Source: Pseudomonadaceae bacterium
Lineage (GTDB): Bacteria; Pseudomonadota; Alphaproteobacteria; UBA2136; UBA6156
Length of the DNA: 64,000 bases
Assembly (NCBI GenBank): GCA_024236095.1
Contig: JACKLD010000013.1
Span: 278,703-342,702, forward strand
Reading direction: 5' to 3'
The notes under the pieces were generated by a model. The model was not told the DNA's origin, did not search any database, and was given only the letters and a program-made list of their open reading frames with translations. How positions within the stretch are numbered: the stretch's first letter is position 1; each line of letters opens with the position of its first letter. This document shows positions 1 through 9,204 of the stretch, piece by piece. The translations under genes were made by a program, and so were the position numbers.

Positions 1-861
1 GGTGGCTTCGGCGCTCATCGGGCTCATCATCTTGAGCTTCTTCAGCTCGGTTTCGGCCTTCTCGCGGGCTTCTTCCGAGAGTTTCACCTCTTTCAGCTTC
101 TTCTCGTACTCGACAAACTCGCCTTCTTCGCCCTCGCCAAGCTCTTTCTGGATGGCCTTCATTTGTTCGTTCAGGTAGTACTCGCGCTGGGTTTTCTCCA
201 TCTGCTTCTTCACGCGGTTGCGGATGCGGCGCTCCACCTGCAACAGGCCGATTTCACCTTCCATCAACTGGTAGAGTTTTTCCAAGCGGTCATCCACCAA
301 ATCCAACTCCAAAAGCTCTTGTTTTTGCTCGATTTTAAGGTTGAGGTGGCTGGCAATGGTGTCGGCCAAGCGATTGGGCTCTTCAATCGCGGCGAGGCTT
401 ACCAGCACTTCCGGCGGGATTTTCTTGTTGAGCTTCACGTACTCTTCAAACTCGGCGACCACGGTGCGGGTCAGCGCCTCAAGCTCCTGCTCGTCACCTT
501 GGCGCTCCACAAAGTCTTGCGCCTTGGCCACAAACATGTTGTCGAGGTCTTTGGCGTCGGTCAGACGCACGCGGTGCTGGCCTTCCACCAAAACCTTTAC
601 GGTACCGTCGGGCAGTTTCAGCATTTGCAGCACGTTGCCCAGGCAGCCCACGCGGTAAATATCCTCAATGCCGGGCTCGTCCTGCGTTTCATCGCGCTGG
701 GTGACCAGCACGATCTGCTTGTTGGCGCCCATCACCTCTTCCAGCGCCTGCACGCTTTTCTCGCGCCCGACAAACAGCGGCACGATCATGTGCGGGAACA
801 CCACGATGTTGCGCAAAGGCAGGACGGGCAACACGGGGGCGGAGGATTCGGCACGGGGCAT
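1..861 (-). CDS. lon: Lon protease, N-terminal part (runs off the window)
   Basis: ATP-dependent serine protease Lon, which degrades misfolded and regulatory proteins in the cytoplasm. Only the first 287 codons are present: the N-terminal substrate-binding domain (the stretch LPLRNIVVFPHMIVPLFVG near residues 16-34 is typical of Lon) and the start of the helical region before the AAA+ module. The Walker motifs and the Ser-Lys catalytic dyad lie outside the window. The ATG at 861 is preceded by AAGGA about 8 bases upstream. A CIRCE-like element overlaps the promoter, which suggests heat-shock control by HrcA. clpX lies on the same strand but is separated from lon by an opposing gene. Confidence 0.95.
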   Translation of the reverse strand, partial: MPRAESSAPVLPVLPLRNIVVFPHMIVPLFVGREKSVQALEEVMGANKQIVLVTQRDETQDEPGIEDIYRVGCLGNVLQMLKLPDGTVKVLVEGQHRVRLTDAKDLDNMFVAKAQDFVERQGDEQELEALTRTVVAEFEEYVKLNKKIPPEVLVSLAAIEEPNRLADTIASHLNLKIEQKQELLELDLVDDRLEKLYQLMEGEIGLLQVERRIRNRVKKQMEKTQREYYLNEQMKAIQKELGEGEEGEFVEYEKKLKEVKLSEEAREKAETELKKLKMMSPMSAEAT

Positions 862-888
862 GGGGTATTCCTTATCTTGTTGGCGGCA

Positions 889-917
889 GGTTAGCACTCA
901 TGGCTATTGAGTGACAA
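889..917 (-). promoter_or_regulatory. lon promoter with CIRCE-like operator
   Basis: On the + strand TTAGCACTC (891-899) and GAGTGACAA (909-917) are separated by exactly nine bases. The CIRCE consensus for HrcA is TTAGCACTC, nine bases, GAGTGCTAA, so the left arm is perfect and the right arm matches 7 of 9. The same bases hold a lon-directed -35 (TTGTCA, complement of 912-917) and a weak -10 (GCTAAC) 16 bases on. A repressor here would block lon transcription. HrcA binding is inferred; no hrcA gene is in the window. Confidence 0.65.
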
Positions 918-1077
918 GAGCCATTTTTGCACCACGCTGACGCGCGTTGGCGCCATGGTGGCACTGTTGGGGAGGAGTTTGCAAGGCGTATGCCACATAC
1001 ACCTGCGGAGCAATGCGGCAGATGTGTGGGTTTGGGGAAGGGGGTGTGGCGGGAAGGGGGGGGCGATAGGAATGGAC

Positions 1078-1106
1078 TTGAATAACCTTGTGACGATAAC
1101 CATATA
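1078..1106 (+). promoter_or_regulatory. Possible sigma-70 promoter for the secreted hypothetical protein
   Basis: TTGAAT (1078-1083) and CATATA (1101-1106) are separated by 17 bases, 33 bases upstream of the ATG at 1139. The fit is only moderate. The rest of 862-1077 holds the lon promoter and nothing else I recognise. Confidence 0.35.
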
Positions 1107-1138
1107 GCATATGAGCATAAAGACAGGACTTTATTGAG

Positions 1139-1855
1139 ATGTATGCGCGTCGTTCCCTTCTCGCCTTGGCTGCCATTGTCCCTATGGTATTAAGCACGAC
1201 AGCCTTGGGGTGCCCCCGCGCCCCAGAACGTTGCGGCCCGTTACAAGGGCAGGCATTTCAAGACACCAGAACAACGGCATCTCTTACCAAAGCCGAGAAG
1301 GAAAAAGCCTTGGAGGCCGTAACGCTGGCCCAAGCTGGTGTGCAGGGTTTTGCTACACAATTGGCCAATGTGCTTCAAAACGGTTACGAGTCGGAAGTTG
1401 GACACTTGAAAGGCGAAGATGCCTTCCGCCGCTTTGCTTTGGATGTGTATTTGTCGTTACGTGAGGATACCTCGGATATTTCCGAAGGGTATATTGCATT
1501 ACATGACCTGAGCAAGCATGTTGCCGCAGAGGGCGTTGTGCAGGTTCTCGGGGCCTTTGCCGAAGACATGGTGGCGCCGAAAGACAGCCGAAGCCTTAAG
1601 CACCGTGCCGATTTCTCCGACCCCGCCCAAGCCCTGCAAATTTTGGGCAAGCGCATGGCACAACTTAACAACCCCGATGTCAAATCAGGGCTTAGGCATC
1701 TGGGAGAACAGGCCATTGCCCGACAGCTCCCCCAACATGGCTACTCTTTGACAAGGATTGCCGATGAACTACAGTTAGCGTCTGTTGCCCAACAAGTTGG
1801 GCTTGGCACCCAGTTCAAAGAGGCGTCCCGTTCCGGTTCTTACGGAAGAAACTAA
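1139..1855 (+). CDS. Secreted hypothetical protein, 238 aa
   Basis: I do not recognise the family. The N-terminus ([19 protein letters not shown]) is a clear signal sequence. Cys25 follows ALG, which is only a poor lipobox, so cleavage by signal peptidase I is as likely as lipidation. The rest is mostly helical and charged, without visible catalytic motifs. The ATG at 1139 has an ACAGGA ribosome site about nine bases upstream. The gene lies between lon and clpX on the opposite strand and its stop codon overlaps the end of clpX by four bases, so it splits a pair that is often adjacent. Confidence 0.7.
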   Translation: MYARRSLLALAAIVPMVLSTTALGCPRAPERCGPLQGQAFQDTRTTASLTKAEKEKALEAVTLAQAGVQGFATQLANVLQNGYESEVGHLKGEDAFRRFALDVYLSLREDTSDISEGYIALHDLSKHVAAEGVVQVLGAFAEDMVAPKDSRSLKHRADFSDPAQALQILGKRMAQLNNPDVKSGLRHLGEQAIARQLPQHGYSLTRIADELQLASVAQQVGLGTQFKEASRSGSYGRN

Positions 1856-3159
1856 CTCGCCTTCTTTTTACCTGCCTTGCCGGATTTGGCAGGCTTGCTG
1901 GCATCGGTAAAAATCTTCAGCGGCTCGGCGTTGTGTTCCACCACCTGTTGGTTGATGACCACTTCTTCCAGCCCGTCGTTGCCGGGCAGGTCGTACATGG
2001 TATCCAGCAGCATGTTCTCCATGATGGAACGCAGGCCGCGGGCGCCGGTCTTGCGGGCGATGGCCTGCTTGGCGATGCTGTGGAGCGCGTCTTGCGCAAA
2101 GGTCAGCTTGACGTTTTCCATGTCGAACAGCGCGCCGTATTGCTTGACCAGTGCGTTTTTGGGCTGGGTGAGAATGTCGATGAGAGCGGCCTCGTCCAAA
2201 TCCTCCAGCGTCGCCAACACTGGCAAACGGCCGATGAACTCGGGGATAAGCCCGTATTTCACCAGGTCTTCCGGTTCGACATGCTGGAAAAGTTCGCCGA
2301 TACCACGCTCGTCTTCCTTGGCCACCTCGGCGTTGAAACCCATGCCGCGCTTTTGCATGCGGGCGGCGATGACCTTGTCCAGCCCGGCAAACGCCCCGCC
2401 GCAGATGAACAGGATATTGGAGGTGTCCACCTGCAAGAACTCTTGCTGCGGGTGCTTGCGCCCGCCTTGGGGCGGCACGCTGGCGATGGTGCCTTCAATC
2501 ATTTTCAACAGCGCCTGCTGCACCCCTTCGCCGCTCACGTCGCGGGTGATGGAAGGGTTTTCCGACTTGCGGGAAATCTTGTCGATTTCATCGACGTACA
2601 CGATGCCGCGCTGGGCGCGCTCCACATTGTAGTCGGCGGCCTGCAGAAGTTTCAGGATGATGTTCTCGACATCTTCGCCCACATAGCCCGCTTCGGTCAG
2701 CGTGGTGGCATCGGCCACGGTAAAGGGCACGTCCAACGTGCGGGCCAGCGTTTGCGCCAGCAGGGTCTTGCCGGTCCCGGTGGGGCCGATGAGCAGGATG
2801 TTGGACTTTTGGATTTCCACGTCCTTTTTGTCGCCGCTCATGTGGTTGATGCGCTTGTAATGGTTGTGCACCGCCACGCTGAGGGTGCGTTTGGCGCGGA
2901 ATTGTCCGATGACATAATCATCCAATACGGCGTTGATTTCGGCGGGCGTGGGCAGTTCGCCCTCTTTGCCCACCTTGCTGTTCCCTGCGGCAGGAGCGGC
3001 GCCGGCAGCTTCTTCTTCCCGCACGATGTCCATGCACAGGCGCACACACTCATCGCAGATGAACACCGTGGGGCCGGCAATCAGCTTGCGCACCTCGTGC
3101 TGGCTTTTGCCGCAAAAGCTGCAATACAGGGTGCCGGAGGTGTCGGTTTTTTTGCTCAT
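1852..3159 (-). CDS. clpX: ATP-dependent Clp protease ATP-binding subunit ClpX
   Basis: AAA+ unfoldase that recognises tagged substrates and feeds them to ClpP. The 435-residue product has the N-terminal zinc-binding domain (Cys13, Cys16, Cys35, Cys38), Walker A GPTGTGKT at 125-132, the pore loop GYVGEDV, Walker B VYVDEIDK and the C-terminal GARGLRS sensor-2 region. The ClpP-docking loop, IGF in most ClpX proteins, reads MGF here. I chose the ATG at 3159: it has AAAGGCAG upstream and gives the usual N-terminus, while the longer frame would start at a TTG at 3186. clpP is not adjacent but lies about 7 kb away on the other strand. Confidence 0.97.
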   Translation of the reverse strand: MSKKTDTSGTLYCSFCGKSQHEVRKLIAGPTVFICDECVRLCMDIVREEEAAGAAPAAGNSKVGKEGELPTPAEINAVLDDYVIGQFRAKRTLSVAVHNHYKRINHMSGDKKDVEIQKSNILLIGPTGTGKTLLAQTLARTLDVPFTVADATTLTEAGYVGEDVENIILKLLQAADYNVERAQRGIVYVDEIDKISRKSENPSITRDVSGEGVQQALLKMIEGTIASVPPQGGRKHPQQEFLQVDTSNILFICGGAFAGLDKVIAARMQKRGMGFNAEVAKEDERGIGELFQHVEPEDLVKYGLIPEFIGRLPVLATLEDLDEAALIDILTQPKNALVKQYGALFDMENVKLTFAQDALHSIAKQAIARKTGARGLRSIMENMLLDTMYDLPGNDGLEEVVINQQVVEHNAEPLKIFTDASKPAKSGKAGKKKAS

Positions 3160-3361
3160 GCGGATATCTGCCTTTTGATTGGGCAAGCCTCGGCCAGCAG
3201 GGCGGGCTTGTCAAGCATGGGCGTGGTGTGCCTGTGACGGCAGGCGTGGCAGGGATGCCACGGGCAAGGCACTTGCCGCAAGGGAGGCTTTCCCGTATGC
3301 ATGGCGCCCATGTGCCTGACCCGTCTGAAAGATATGTTGCGCCCGTGGCTGCTGATGCTCC

Positions 3362-4024
3362 GTGCCCCCCCGTTTTATAAGTTACAGCCAGATGGCGGAG
3401 GATGTCCTGATTGCACGGGCATGGACCGGCATAGGGCGCAAACTGTCCGATTTGCGCTATGTGGAGGTTGGGGGGAATCATCCGCGTTACCTGAGCGTGA
3501 CATACAGCTTGTACAAGCAAGGCGCGCGTGGCGTGGTGGTGGAGCCCAACCCCACGTTGGCACCGTTGTGGGGAATGTTCCGCCCACGCGATGTGTTGGT
3601 ACGGGCCGGAGCAAGTTGGATGAAAAAGGCCAGTATCGCCACCTACTGGAGTTTCCGCCGCCATACCTTGAACACGTTTGACGAAGCCAGTGCCAAGGCC
3701 ATGATAAAGATTCATGCCGATGAGTCTCCGGCCAAGCTGAAGTTGCCATTGCTGCCGTGGGCCGATATTCTTGCGCAGGGAGACGCACCCGAACTGGTGG
3801 TTCTGGATACTGAAGGGCTGGATGAAAAACTGCTGAAAGCCTTTCCCTTCGAGAGCCTCAAGCCCACCTTGTTTTGTGTGGAAACGCTGCTTTATGATAT
3901 CTCCGGTGCGCCCCGGAAGATTGCGCCGATGTTCAAACTGATGGAAAAACAAGGATATATGGTGCTGGCCGACACGCTGGTGAATACGGTGTTTGTGCGT
4001 AGGGATGTGTGGGTGGAAAGGTAG
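3362..4024 (+). CDS. FkbM-family methyltransferase
   Basis: SAM-dependent methyltransferase of the FkbM type, a family acting on sugars or other small hydroxylated substrates, often in surface polysaccharide synthesis. Typical features are the start FISYSQMAEDVLIARAW, a first motif around RYVEVGGNHP, VVVEPNP for cofactor binding, and LVVLDTEGLDEKLL. The start is a GTG at 3362; an in-frame stop at 3353-3355 rules out anything longer, and the first internal ATG (3392) would cut into conserved sequence. No strong ribosome site is seen. It is divergent from clpX across 202 bases. The substrate is unknown. Confidence 0.8.
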   Translation: MPPRFISYSQMAEDVLIARAWTGIGRKLSDLRYVEVGGNHPRYLSVTYSLYKQGARGVVVEPNPTLAPLWGMFRPRDVLVRAGASWMKKASIATYWSFRRHTLNTFDEASAKAMIKIHADESPAKLKLPLLPWADILAQGDAPELVVLDTEGLDEKLLKAFPFESLKPTLFCVETLLYDISGAPRKIAPMFKLMEKQGYMVLADTLVNTVFVRRDVWVER

Positions 4025-4040
4025 GCACTGTTAGTAAAGG

Positions 4041-4970
4041 TTATTTGACCGCCTTGAGTGTCAACGACTGTGCGCCTTCGTCACCCAGCAAGTGGATGAA
4101 CGACACGCGGGCGGAAACGAACCCCGCCTCTTTCAATGTAGGTTGCAAGGCTTTCCAGCGGGCTTTGGCAAGGGCGGTGGTGTTGGCGCCCAGCGGCAGA
4201 GCGGCGGTGACGGTGGTGATCTGCAGGTTGTGGCGTCCCGCGTATTTCTTGGCCCATGCGGCCAGTTTGCCGGTAGGAGTGGCGGTGCGGTCAGCCTGAT
4301 AGGCAAGCGTCAGCGGCGGCGGCAAGGCGTTGGCAGGGGCTTGGGTTTCCGGAGACTTGGGCTTGGCGGAGGCAGGCATTGCCACCTTGGAAGGCTCGGG
4401 CGTAGCGGGTGCTGCTGCGGTGGGCGATGTCACCGTGGGCGTAGCGGGAGAAGCAATGTCGGCGGCCATTTTCGCCATATCCTTGCGGATGGCGGAGAAT
4501 TCGGCCTGTACCTCGGCCATGTCGCTGCGGATGTCGGAAAGGGACGGCGGCGGCTCGGCGCCAGATGGCGCCAGCGGTAGCGCGGTTTCTGTCTCATCAT
4601 TGAACATGCGGCCGCTGATGCTGCCATCGGTGGTCAGCGGCGCTTCGCGCGGCAAGATCAAAAAGCTGTCATCGCCCAGCACCTCCACCCGCTGGGGGAT
4701 CTGCACCGGCTGCAATGGTTTGGGGCGGCGGGCTTGGATTTCGGCTTCGGCGGCGGCACGCATTTCGGCTTCGGTGGGCAAGGGGGCCAGCGCCTCGGTG
4801 GCCGATACGGTGGTGGCGGGCTCCGGCAGGGCGGGAGGGCTTGGCGGCAGCGGTGCTTCGGCCTCCAGCGGCCGCATCACCGGGGCGGGGCCGGGGGCGT
4901 TGTCGGCCCATGCAGGTGCGGCCCATGGCAGGCAGGCGGCAACGGCAATCAGGGCAAAGAGGTGTCTCAT
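4041..4970 (-). CDS. Exported Pro/Ala-rich hypothetical protein, 309 aa
   Basis: The N-terminus (MRHLFALIAVAACLPWAAPAWA) is a signal peptide with a likely AWA cleavage site. Residues about 25-220 are low complexity, rich in Pro, Ala and Glu, with a short helical segment near the middle. The last 80 residues look folded and somewhat like a peptidoglycan-binding OmpA-type domain (LAAWAKKYAGRHNLQITTV), but the diagnostic residues are not clear. A periplasmic spacer protein anchored to the envelope is a guess. The start is the ATG at 4970; open frame further upstream is antisense to the next gene and not credible. It is divergent from the O-antigen ligase-like gene. Confidence 0.65.
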   Translation of the reverse strand: MRHLFALIAVAACLPWAAPAWADNAPGPAPVMRPLEAEAPLPPSPPALPEPATTVSATEALAPLPTEAEMRAAAEAEIQARRPKPLQPVQIPQRVEVLGDDSFLILPREAPLTTDGSISGRMFNDETETALPLAPSGAEPPPSLSDIRSDMAEVQAEFSAIRKDMAKMAADIASPATPTVTSPTAAAPATPEPSKVAMPASAKPKSPETQAPANALPPPLTLAYQADRTATPTGKLAAWAKKYAGRHNLQITTVTAALPLGANTTALAKARWKALQPTLKEAGFVSARVSFIHLLGDEGAQSLTLKAVK

Positions 4971-5078
4971 TGTTTTGCGCCATGCTAGCCGATACTCGCG
5001 CCTTTGAACATGGCGCTGCCCGTACACCATGCAGCACACTTGCGGGGGCGGCGCCTTGGGGCTAGCGTGCCCTGCATC

Positions 5079-7151
5079 ATGAGCCGTACCCTCACCCTTT
5101 CCTTGCCGTCTCCCGCCGCCTGCACCCGTGCCGTGTTGTTGGTGTTTACCTTGCTGTTGCCGGTGTTGTATGACCTGACCGTGCCCGAAGTGGCCGGCGA
5201 CATCCGTTGGACATGGACGCACCTTGCCGCTGCGCTTGCGGTGGGCTTGGGCCTGTGGGGGTGGTGGGAAAACAAGACACTTAAACTGACGCTCAGGCAG
5301 CCGGTGATCTTCTGGTGGGCGACGCTGCTGGCGCTGTGGGCGGCGCTCAGCATGGTGGACTCCATCAGTTTCGACCGTGGCATCGTGCTCATCAAGGCCA
5401 TGTACGCCCAGTTGATGCTGATGGTCGTCGCGTATCTGGTGGCCAGCCCGGCCTTTGCCAAGCGCTTGGCGTGGACCATGGCGCTGCCGCTGGGATTTTG
5501 CGCCTTTTTGGGCATCTGCCAGTTTTTTGCGTGGAACGACCAGAGCTTCAAGCTGGTGTTGCTGAACACCACCGGCCTTGGCTGGCTGGGTGATGTGTGG
5601 CCCTCCGGCGGCATCATCACCCCGATGGTTGGCTACTTCATGCAAAGCGCGGTGCCCGGAAGCACCTTTGCCAACAAGAACCTTGCGGGCAGCTACACGG
5701 TGATGATGCTGCCCATCGCGGGCTATGTGCTTGTTTCCGCCCGCAGTATCTGGGCGCGGGGTGTGGCCAGCTTCCTGCTGGCTATCGGCAGCCTGTTTCT
5801 GGTGTATTCCCGCAGCCGCGCCAGCTGGGTGGCGTTGGTCGTCGGATTGGTCGCTGTCGCTGTGGCACTGGTGTTCTCGCCGGTATGGCGGGCGCAGTTG
5901 CGTGCGGGCGTCTCGCGGCGCGGGCTGGCGCTGTGGCTGCTGCCCACCATTCTTGCTTTGGCAGCCTTCGGCAGCGCCACCTCGCCGGTGAAGGGGGCCC
6001 ACGCGGTCGACCGCACCCCGCTGCAACAGGTGGAAGCCTTGGCCAAAAGCAGCCGCGATGAAATCGGCGGACGCTTGGCCTACAACCTGAACAGTCTGGT
6101 CATCACCAAGGATTACTGGTTCAACGGCGTGGGGCTGGGCGCCTTTTTCAACATTTACCCGGCGTATCATGATGCCATCGTTTCCACCCCGCCCAACAGC
6201 TACACGGTGATGGCGCGCCCCCAGCGCACCCACACCGACCTGATGCAGGCCTTTGCCGAAATGGGTATTGTCGGCGGTATCGCCTATGCCAGCCTGCTGC
6301 TTTCCGCCTTGTGGATGGCATGGCGGCTGGGACGTGATGCGGTGGCGGGCGAGGCGGGCTTGTTTCCGCTGTTTGCAGGGTGGGCGCTGTTGAATGTCAG
6401 CATCAACGCCTTGATGGATTTCCCGATGCAACTGCCCACCGCACCCGCGTTGGCGGCGCTGCTGATGGGCCTGCTGGCGGCACAGTACGTGCGTGCTTAT
6501 CCCCAGAAGGTTTGGGGCTTTAACCTTACGCTGGCCGCGCCGCGCACCTTGCTGCCGCTGGCGGCAGTGGCGTGGGCGGCCATATTCGGCTGGGCGTTGT
6601 GGGATGATTACAAGTTCCGCCAAGGCAACCAGATTTTGAAGGCGGCGATGGTGCGTATTTATAGCGGTGTTACCGACGATGAAACCCTGCGCTTGGTCAA
6701 TCTGGCTCAAGCCACCTACCCTTGGGATCCGCGTATCCAAGAGCACGTGGCGGTCACCTACGCCAACTACAAGGGCAACAAGCCCATGCCGTTGGAAACC
6801 CGCATCGACACGCTGGAGTGGATGCTCGACCGCGACCCGTGGGGCCCCAACCACTTGGTGAACACCAGCGGCCAATACCTGCAACTGGCGGAGTACTACA
6901 TGGGGCAGGGCAACCGCGCCGCCGCCGACAAGCTGCTGGCACGGGTGGACGAGCTGTTTGCCCGCCTGCAACGCGTGGCGGGCTTCAGCCACTTTACCTG
7001 GGGTATCGGCGGCATGCTCAACCTGCTGCGCGGCAACAACGCGGTGGCGCTGGAAATGCTGGAACGGGCGGTAAAAATCGACCCCAACTACGCCCCGGCG
7101 ATCAACGGCATCAACGTGGCGCGGGCGCGGCTGGCCAGTCCGTCATCTTGA
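5079..7151 (+). CDS. O-antigen ligase / polymerase-like membrane protein (Wzy/WaaL type)
   Basis: A 690-residue inner-membrane protein with about a dozen hydrophobic segments through residue 490, then a soluble tail with TPR-like helices. The periplasmic loop contains PPNSYTVMARPQRTHTDLMQ followed by AEMGIVGGIAY, matching the conserved H-x-D/N-L region of the O-antigen ligase family (PF04932). These enzymes transfer or polymerise undecaprenyl-linked glycans, or glycosylate proteins. The ATG at 5079 is preferred over 5004 because the hydrophobic N-terminus starts shortly after it. The main polysaccharide locus lies 45 kb away, so the partner pathway is not clear. Confidence 0.8.
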   Translation: MSRTLTLSLPSPAACTRAVLLVFTLLLPVLYDLTVPEVAGDIRWTWTHLAAALAVGLGLWGWWENKTLKLTLRQPVIFWWATLLALWAALSMVDSISFDRGIVLIKAMYAQLMLMVVAYLVASPAFAKRLAWTMALPLGFCAFLGICQFFAWNDQSFKLVLLNTTGLGWLGDVWPSGGIITPMVGYFMQSAVPGSTFANKNLAGSYTVMMLPIAGYVLVSARSIWARGVASFLLAIGSLFLVYSRSRASWVALVVGLVAVAVALVFSPVWRAQLRAGVSRRGLALWLLPTILALAAFGSATSPVKGAHAVDRTPLQQVEALAKSSRDEIGGRLAYNLNSLVITKDYWFNGVGLGAFFNIYPAYHDAIVSTPPNSYTVMARPQRTHTDLMQAFAEMGIVGGIAYASLLLSALWMAWRLGRDAVAGEAGLFPLFAGWALLNVSINALMDFPMQLPTAPALAALLMGLLAAQYVRAYPQKVWGFNLTLAAPRTLLPLAAVAWAAIFGWALWDDYKFRQGNQILKAAMVRIYSGVTDDETLRLVNLAQATYPWDPRIQEHVAVTYANYKGNKPMPLETRIDTLEWMLDRDPWGPNHLVNTSGQYLQLAEYYMGQGNRAAADKLLARVDELFARLQRVAGFSHFTWGIGGMLNLLRGNNAVALEMLERAVKIDPNYAPAINGINVARARLASPSS

Positions 7152-7199
7152 GGAAATTGCCTTTTGGATGTGGGGAGAGGGGGCTTTCTCCTTGGCGTG

Positions 7200-7284
7200 T
7201 GGTGCGGATGAAAGGACTCGAACCTTCACGGGGTTACCCGCTGGTACCTAAAACCAGTGCGTCTACCAATTCCGCCACATCCGC
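7200..7284 (-). tRNA. tRNA-Leu (UAG)
   Basis: Acceptor arms GCGGATG/CATCCGC pair fully. The anticodon loop TTTAGGT between CTGGT and ACCAG gives anticodon UAG. The long variable arm is expected for class II tRNA-Leu, the T-arm has GGTTCGAGTCC, and CCA is encoded. A good promoter lies just upstream. Confidence 0.95.
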
Positions 7285-7293
7285 GCGCGTGGC

Positions 7294-7322
7294 ACCATAA
7301 AGCCCCTTGCCAAACCGCGCAA
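7294..7322 (-). promoter_or_regulatory. Promoter of tRNA-Leu
   Basis: On the reverse strand TTGCGC and TATGGT are separated by 17 bases, ending 9 bases before the tRNA 5' end. The layout matches the other tRNA promoters here. Confidence 0.6.
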
Positions 7323-7347
7323 GATGTTGCACAACCCAACCGCATGT

Positions 7348-7423
7348 GGCGACCGTAGCTCAGTGGTAGAGCGCTAGATTGTGGCTCTGGATGTCGGGAG
7401 TTCGATCCTCCTCGGTCGCCCCA
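7348..7423 (+). tRNA. tRNA-His (GUG), with encoded G-1 and C73
   Basis: GCGACCG/CGGTCGC form the acceptor stem, the loop TTGTGGC gives anticodon GUG, and CCA is encoded. The base before the stem is G (7348) and position 73 is C (7420), the canonical bacterial histidine identity pair, which many alphaproteobacteria have lost. The gene lies between tRNA-Leu (divergent) and tig. Confidence 0.95.
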
Positions 7424-7440
7424 TTTCTCTTCATATTCCC

Positions 7441-7469
7441 TTGCATCGCCTCTGCCGCTCTGGTAAAAC
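7441..7469 (+). promoter_or_regulatory. Likely promoter of tig
   Basis: TTGCAT (7441-7446) and TAAAAC (7464-7469) are 17 bases apart, 29 bases before the tig start. Read-through from tRNA-His is also possible. Confidence 0.5.
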
Positions 7470-7498
7470 GCCGCGCAACAAGGAAAGTATGCACAACC

Positions 7499-8845
7499 AT
7501 GGATATCCAAGTTTCCAACGGCGAAGGCCTTCAACGCAACATCAACGTGGTGGTGCCCGCCGCCGAGGTGGATGCCCGCCTCAATCTGGCGTACGAAGCC
7601 GCCGCCAAAACCGCCAAGGTTGATGGCTTCCGTGAAGGCATGGCGCCGGTCTCGGTGGTCAAGGCCAAAATTGCCGACAAGGTGCGCGCCCAGGCCGCCC
7701 AAGAGCTGATTCAGGCTGCCATCGCCAAGGCGGTGAAGGACAATAACCTCAACCTCGCCGGCAACCCCCATGTGCACGCGGGCGATACCCACGAGGACGG
7801 CCCGATTGCGGTGACCGAAGGGCAGGATTTCAAGTTCCACGCCCACGCCGAAGTGTACCCCACCATTGCGCCCAAGGCGTTTGAGGGCCTGAAGCTGACC
7901 CGCGAAACCGCCGAAGCCACCGACGAAGTGGTGGACATCGCGCTTGCCCGCCTCAGCCAACAGCTTAAAACCTTCAAAGACAAAGACGGCGCTGCCGCCA
8001 CCGGCGACCGTGTGACCATCTCCGGCCAGGGCTACAAGGTGGACGGTGGCAAGGAAGAAGCCTTCGACGGCGGCAAGCTGGAAGGCTTCCCCATCGTCAT
8101 CGGCTCCGGCCAGCTGATTCCCGGCTTTGAAGAAGGTTTGGTGGATGCCAAGAAAGGCGATCAACTGGACGTGGACGTGACCTTCCCCGCCGATTATCAC
8201 GCCGCCGATTTGGCCGGCAAGCCCGCCAAATTCAAGCTGACCATCGACAAGGTGGAAGAAGGTGTGGAAGAGCCGTTGGACGATGCCGCCGCCAAGCAGC
8301 TGGGCTTTGAAGGTTTGGACAAGCTGAAGGAAGTGCTGAAGAACGGTGCCGCGCGCGACTTGCAAACCGCCAGCCAACAACGCCTGAAGCGCCAGATGCT
8401 CGACCAACTGGACGACGCCAACAAGTTCGACGTGCCCGGCGGGCTCATCCAGAACGAACACGCCGCCCTGTGGCGCGCCCAACTGCAAGAGCTGCAAATG
8501 CGCAAGCTGCCGCTGGAAGCCCTCGGAAAGCCGGTGGAAGAAGCCATTGCCGACCTGCAGCCGCTGGCCGAACGCCGCGTGCGTTTGGGTTTGCTGATGG
8601 CCGAGATTGCCCGCCTCAACAAAATCACCGTCACCGGCGCCGACCTCGACAAGGCCGTGCAAGCGCAAGTGGAAATGAGTGGCCCGCAAGGCGAGCAGGT
8701 GCAACGTCACTTCATGAAGCCGGAAAACCGCCAGCAACTGGCCGGCCCGGTGCTGGAAGACAAGGTGACCCAGTTCATTCTCGACAAAGCCACCATCGAA
8801 GAAAAGAAGGTGGACGCCAAGGACTTGCTGGACGAACTGCAATAA
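7499..8845 (+). CDS. tig: Trigger factor (ribosome-associated chaperone)
   Basis: Chaperone that docks at the ribosome exit tunnel and shields nascent chains. The 448 residues match the family length: ribosome-binding domain with the signature as GFREGMAP (usually GFRxGxxP), an FKBP-type prolyl isomerase domain in the middle (GDRVTISGQGY to FKLTIDKVEE, about residues 165-255) and a helical C-terminal chaperone domain. The ATG at 7499 opens MDIQVSNGEG, a normal tig start, with AAGGAAAG upstream. In most alphaproteobacteria clpP follows directly; here 359 bases and an opposing methyltransferase gene intervene. Confidence 0.96.
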   Translation: MDIQVSNGEGLQRNINVVVPAAEVDARLNLAYEAAAKTAKVDGFREGMAPVSVVKAKIADKVRAQAAQELIQAAIAKAVKDNNLNLAGNPHVHAGDTHEDGPIAVTEGQDFKFHAHAEVYPTIAPKAFEGLKLTRETAEATDEVVDIALARLSQQLKTFKDKDGAAATGDRVTISGQGYKVDGGKEEAFDGGKLEGFPIVIGSGQLIPGFEEGLVDAKKGDQLDVDVTFPADYHAADLAGKPAKFKLTIDKVEEGVEEPLDDAAAKQLGFEGLDKLKEVLKNGAARDLQTASQQRLKRQMLDQLDDANKFDVPGGLIQNEHAALWRAQLQELQMRKLPLEALGKPVEEAIADLQPLAERRVRLGLLMAEIARLNKITVTGADLDKAVQAQVEMSGPQGEQVQRHFMKPENRQQLAGPVLEDKVTQFILDKATIEEKKVDAKDLLDELQ

Positions 8846-9027
8846 GGTGGGCTGACCGCCGATGGGGCGCACTGCTGATGACCGTTTGAACGAACGTGGG
8901 GCATCGGTCGTGCGGTGCCCTTACGGTTGCGGTTGCCCACGCCATCATCCCCATGGAAGCAAGGATGACCTTGATAACGGGTGGCGGCGGGAAGATGACG
9001 AGGCCGACCAAGCGCAAGAACGATAGA

Positions 9028-9054
9028 AAGCGGGCTGAGGCCCGCTTTGTTTTT
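9028..9054 (+). terminator. Intrinsic terminator after tig
   Basis: AAGCGGGC, loop TGAG, GCCCGCTT, then TGTTTTT: an 8-bp stem and U-tract. The rest of the 8846-9204 gap shows no gene or repeat I can support. Confidence 0.85.
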
Positions 9055-9204
9055 GACGTGTTTGTGCGAATGGTTTTCTGTGGCGTAAGAGGGGTGCGGC
9101 GAACGCATTTAGCCAAAGCTTTGTTTTATTTATGTAAAGCCGCTGGCAGCCCTTGTCATCCCCGTGTTTCTTGAATGCGTTTGCCGTGGTAAGGCAGGGG
9201 GGGG

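Noticed and set aside
163..894. Forward open frames over the lon region
   Set aside because: They are antisense to lon, whose protein sequence is unmistakable on the reverse strand.
3187..3361. Extended clpX N-terminus and a TTGACA promoter at 3209-3214
   Set aside because: The longer frame needs a TTG start; the TTGACA has no acceptable -10 at 16-18 bases, so I did not list a clpX promoter.
4041..6992. A very long reverse-strand open frame (983 codons)
   Set aside because: Only its last 309 codons look like a protein with a start and signal peptide; the rest is antisense to the O-antigen ligase-like gene, Gln/His/Arg-rich and without family features, as expected for GC-rich shadow frames.
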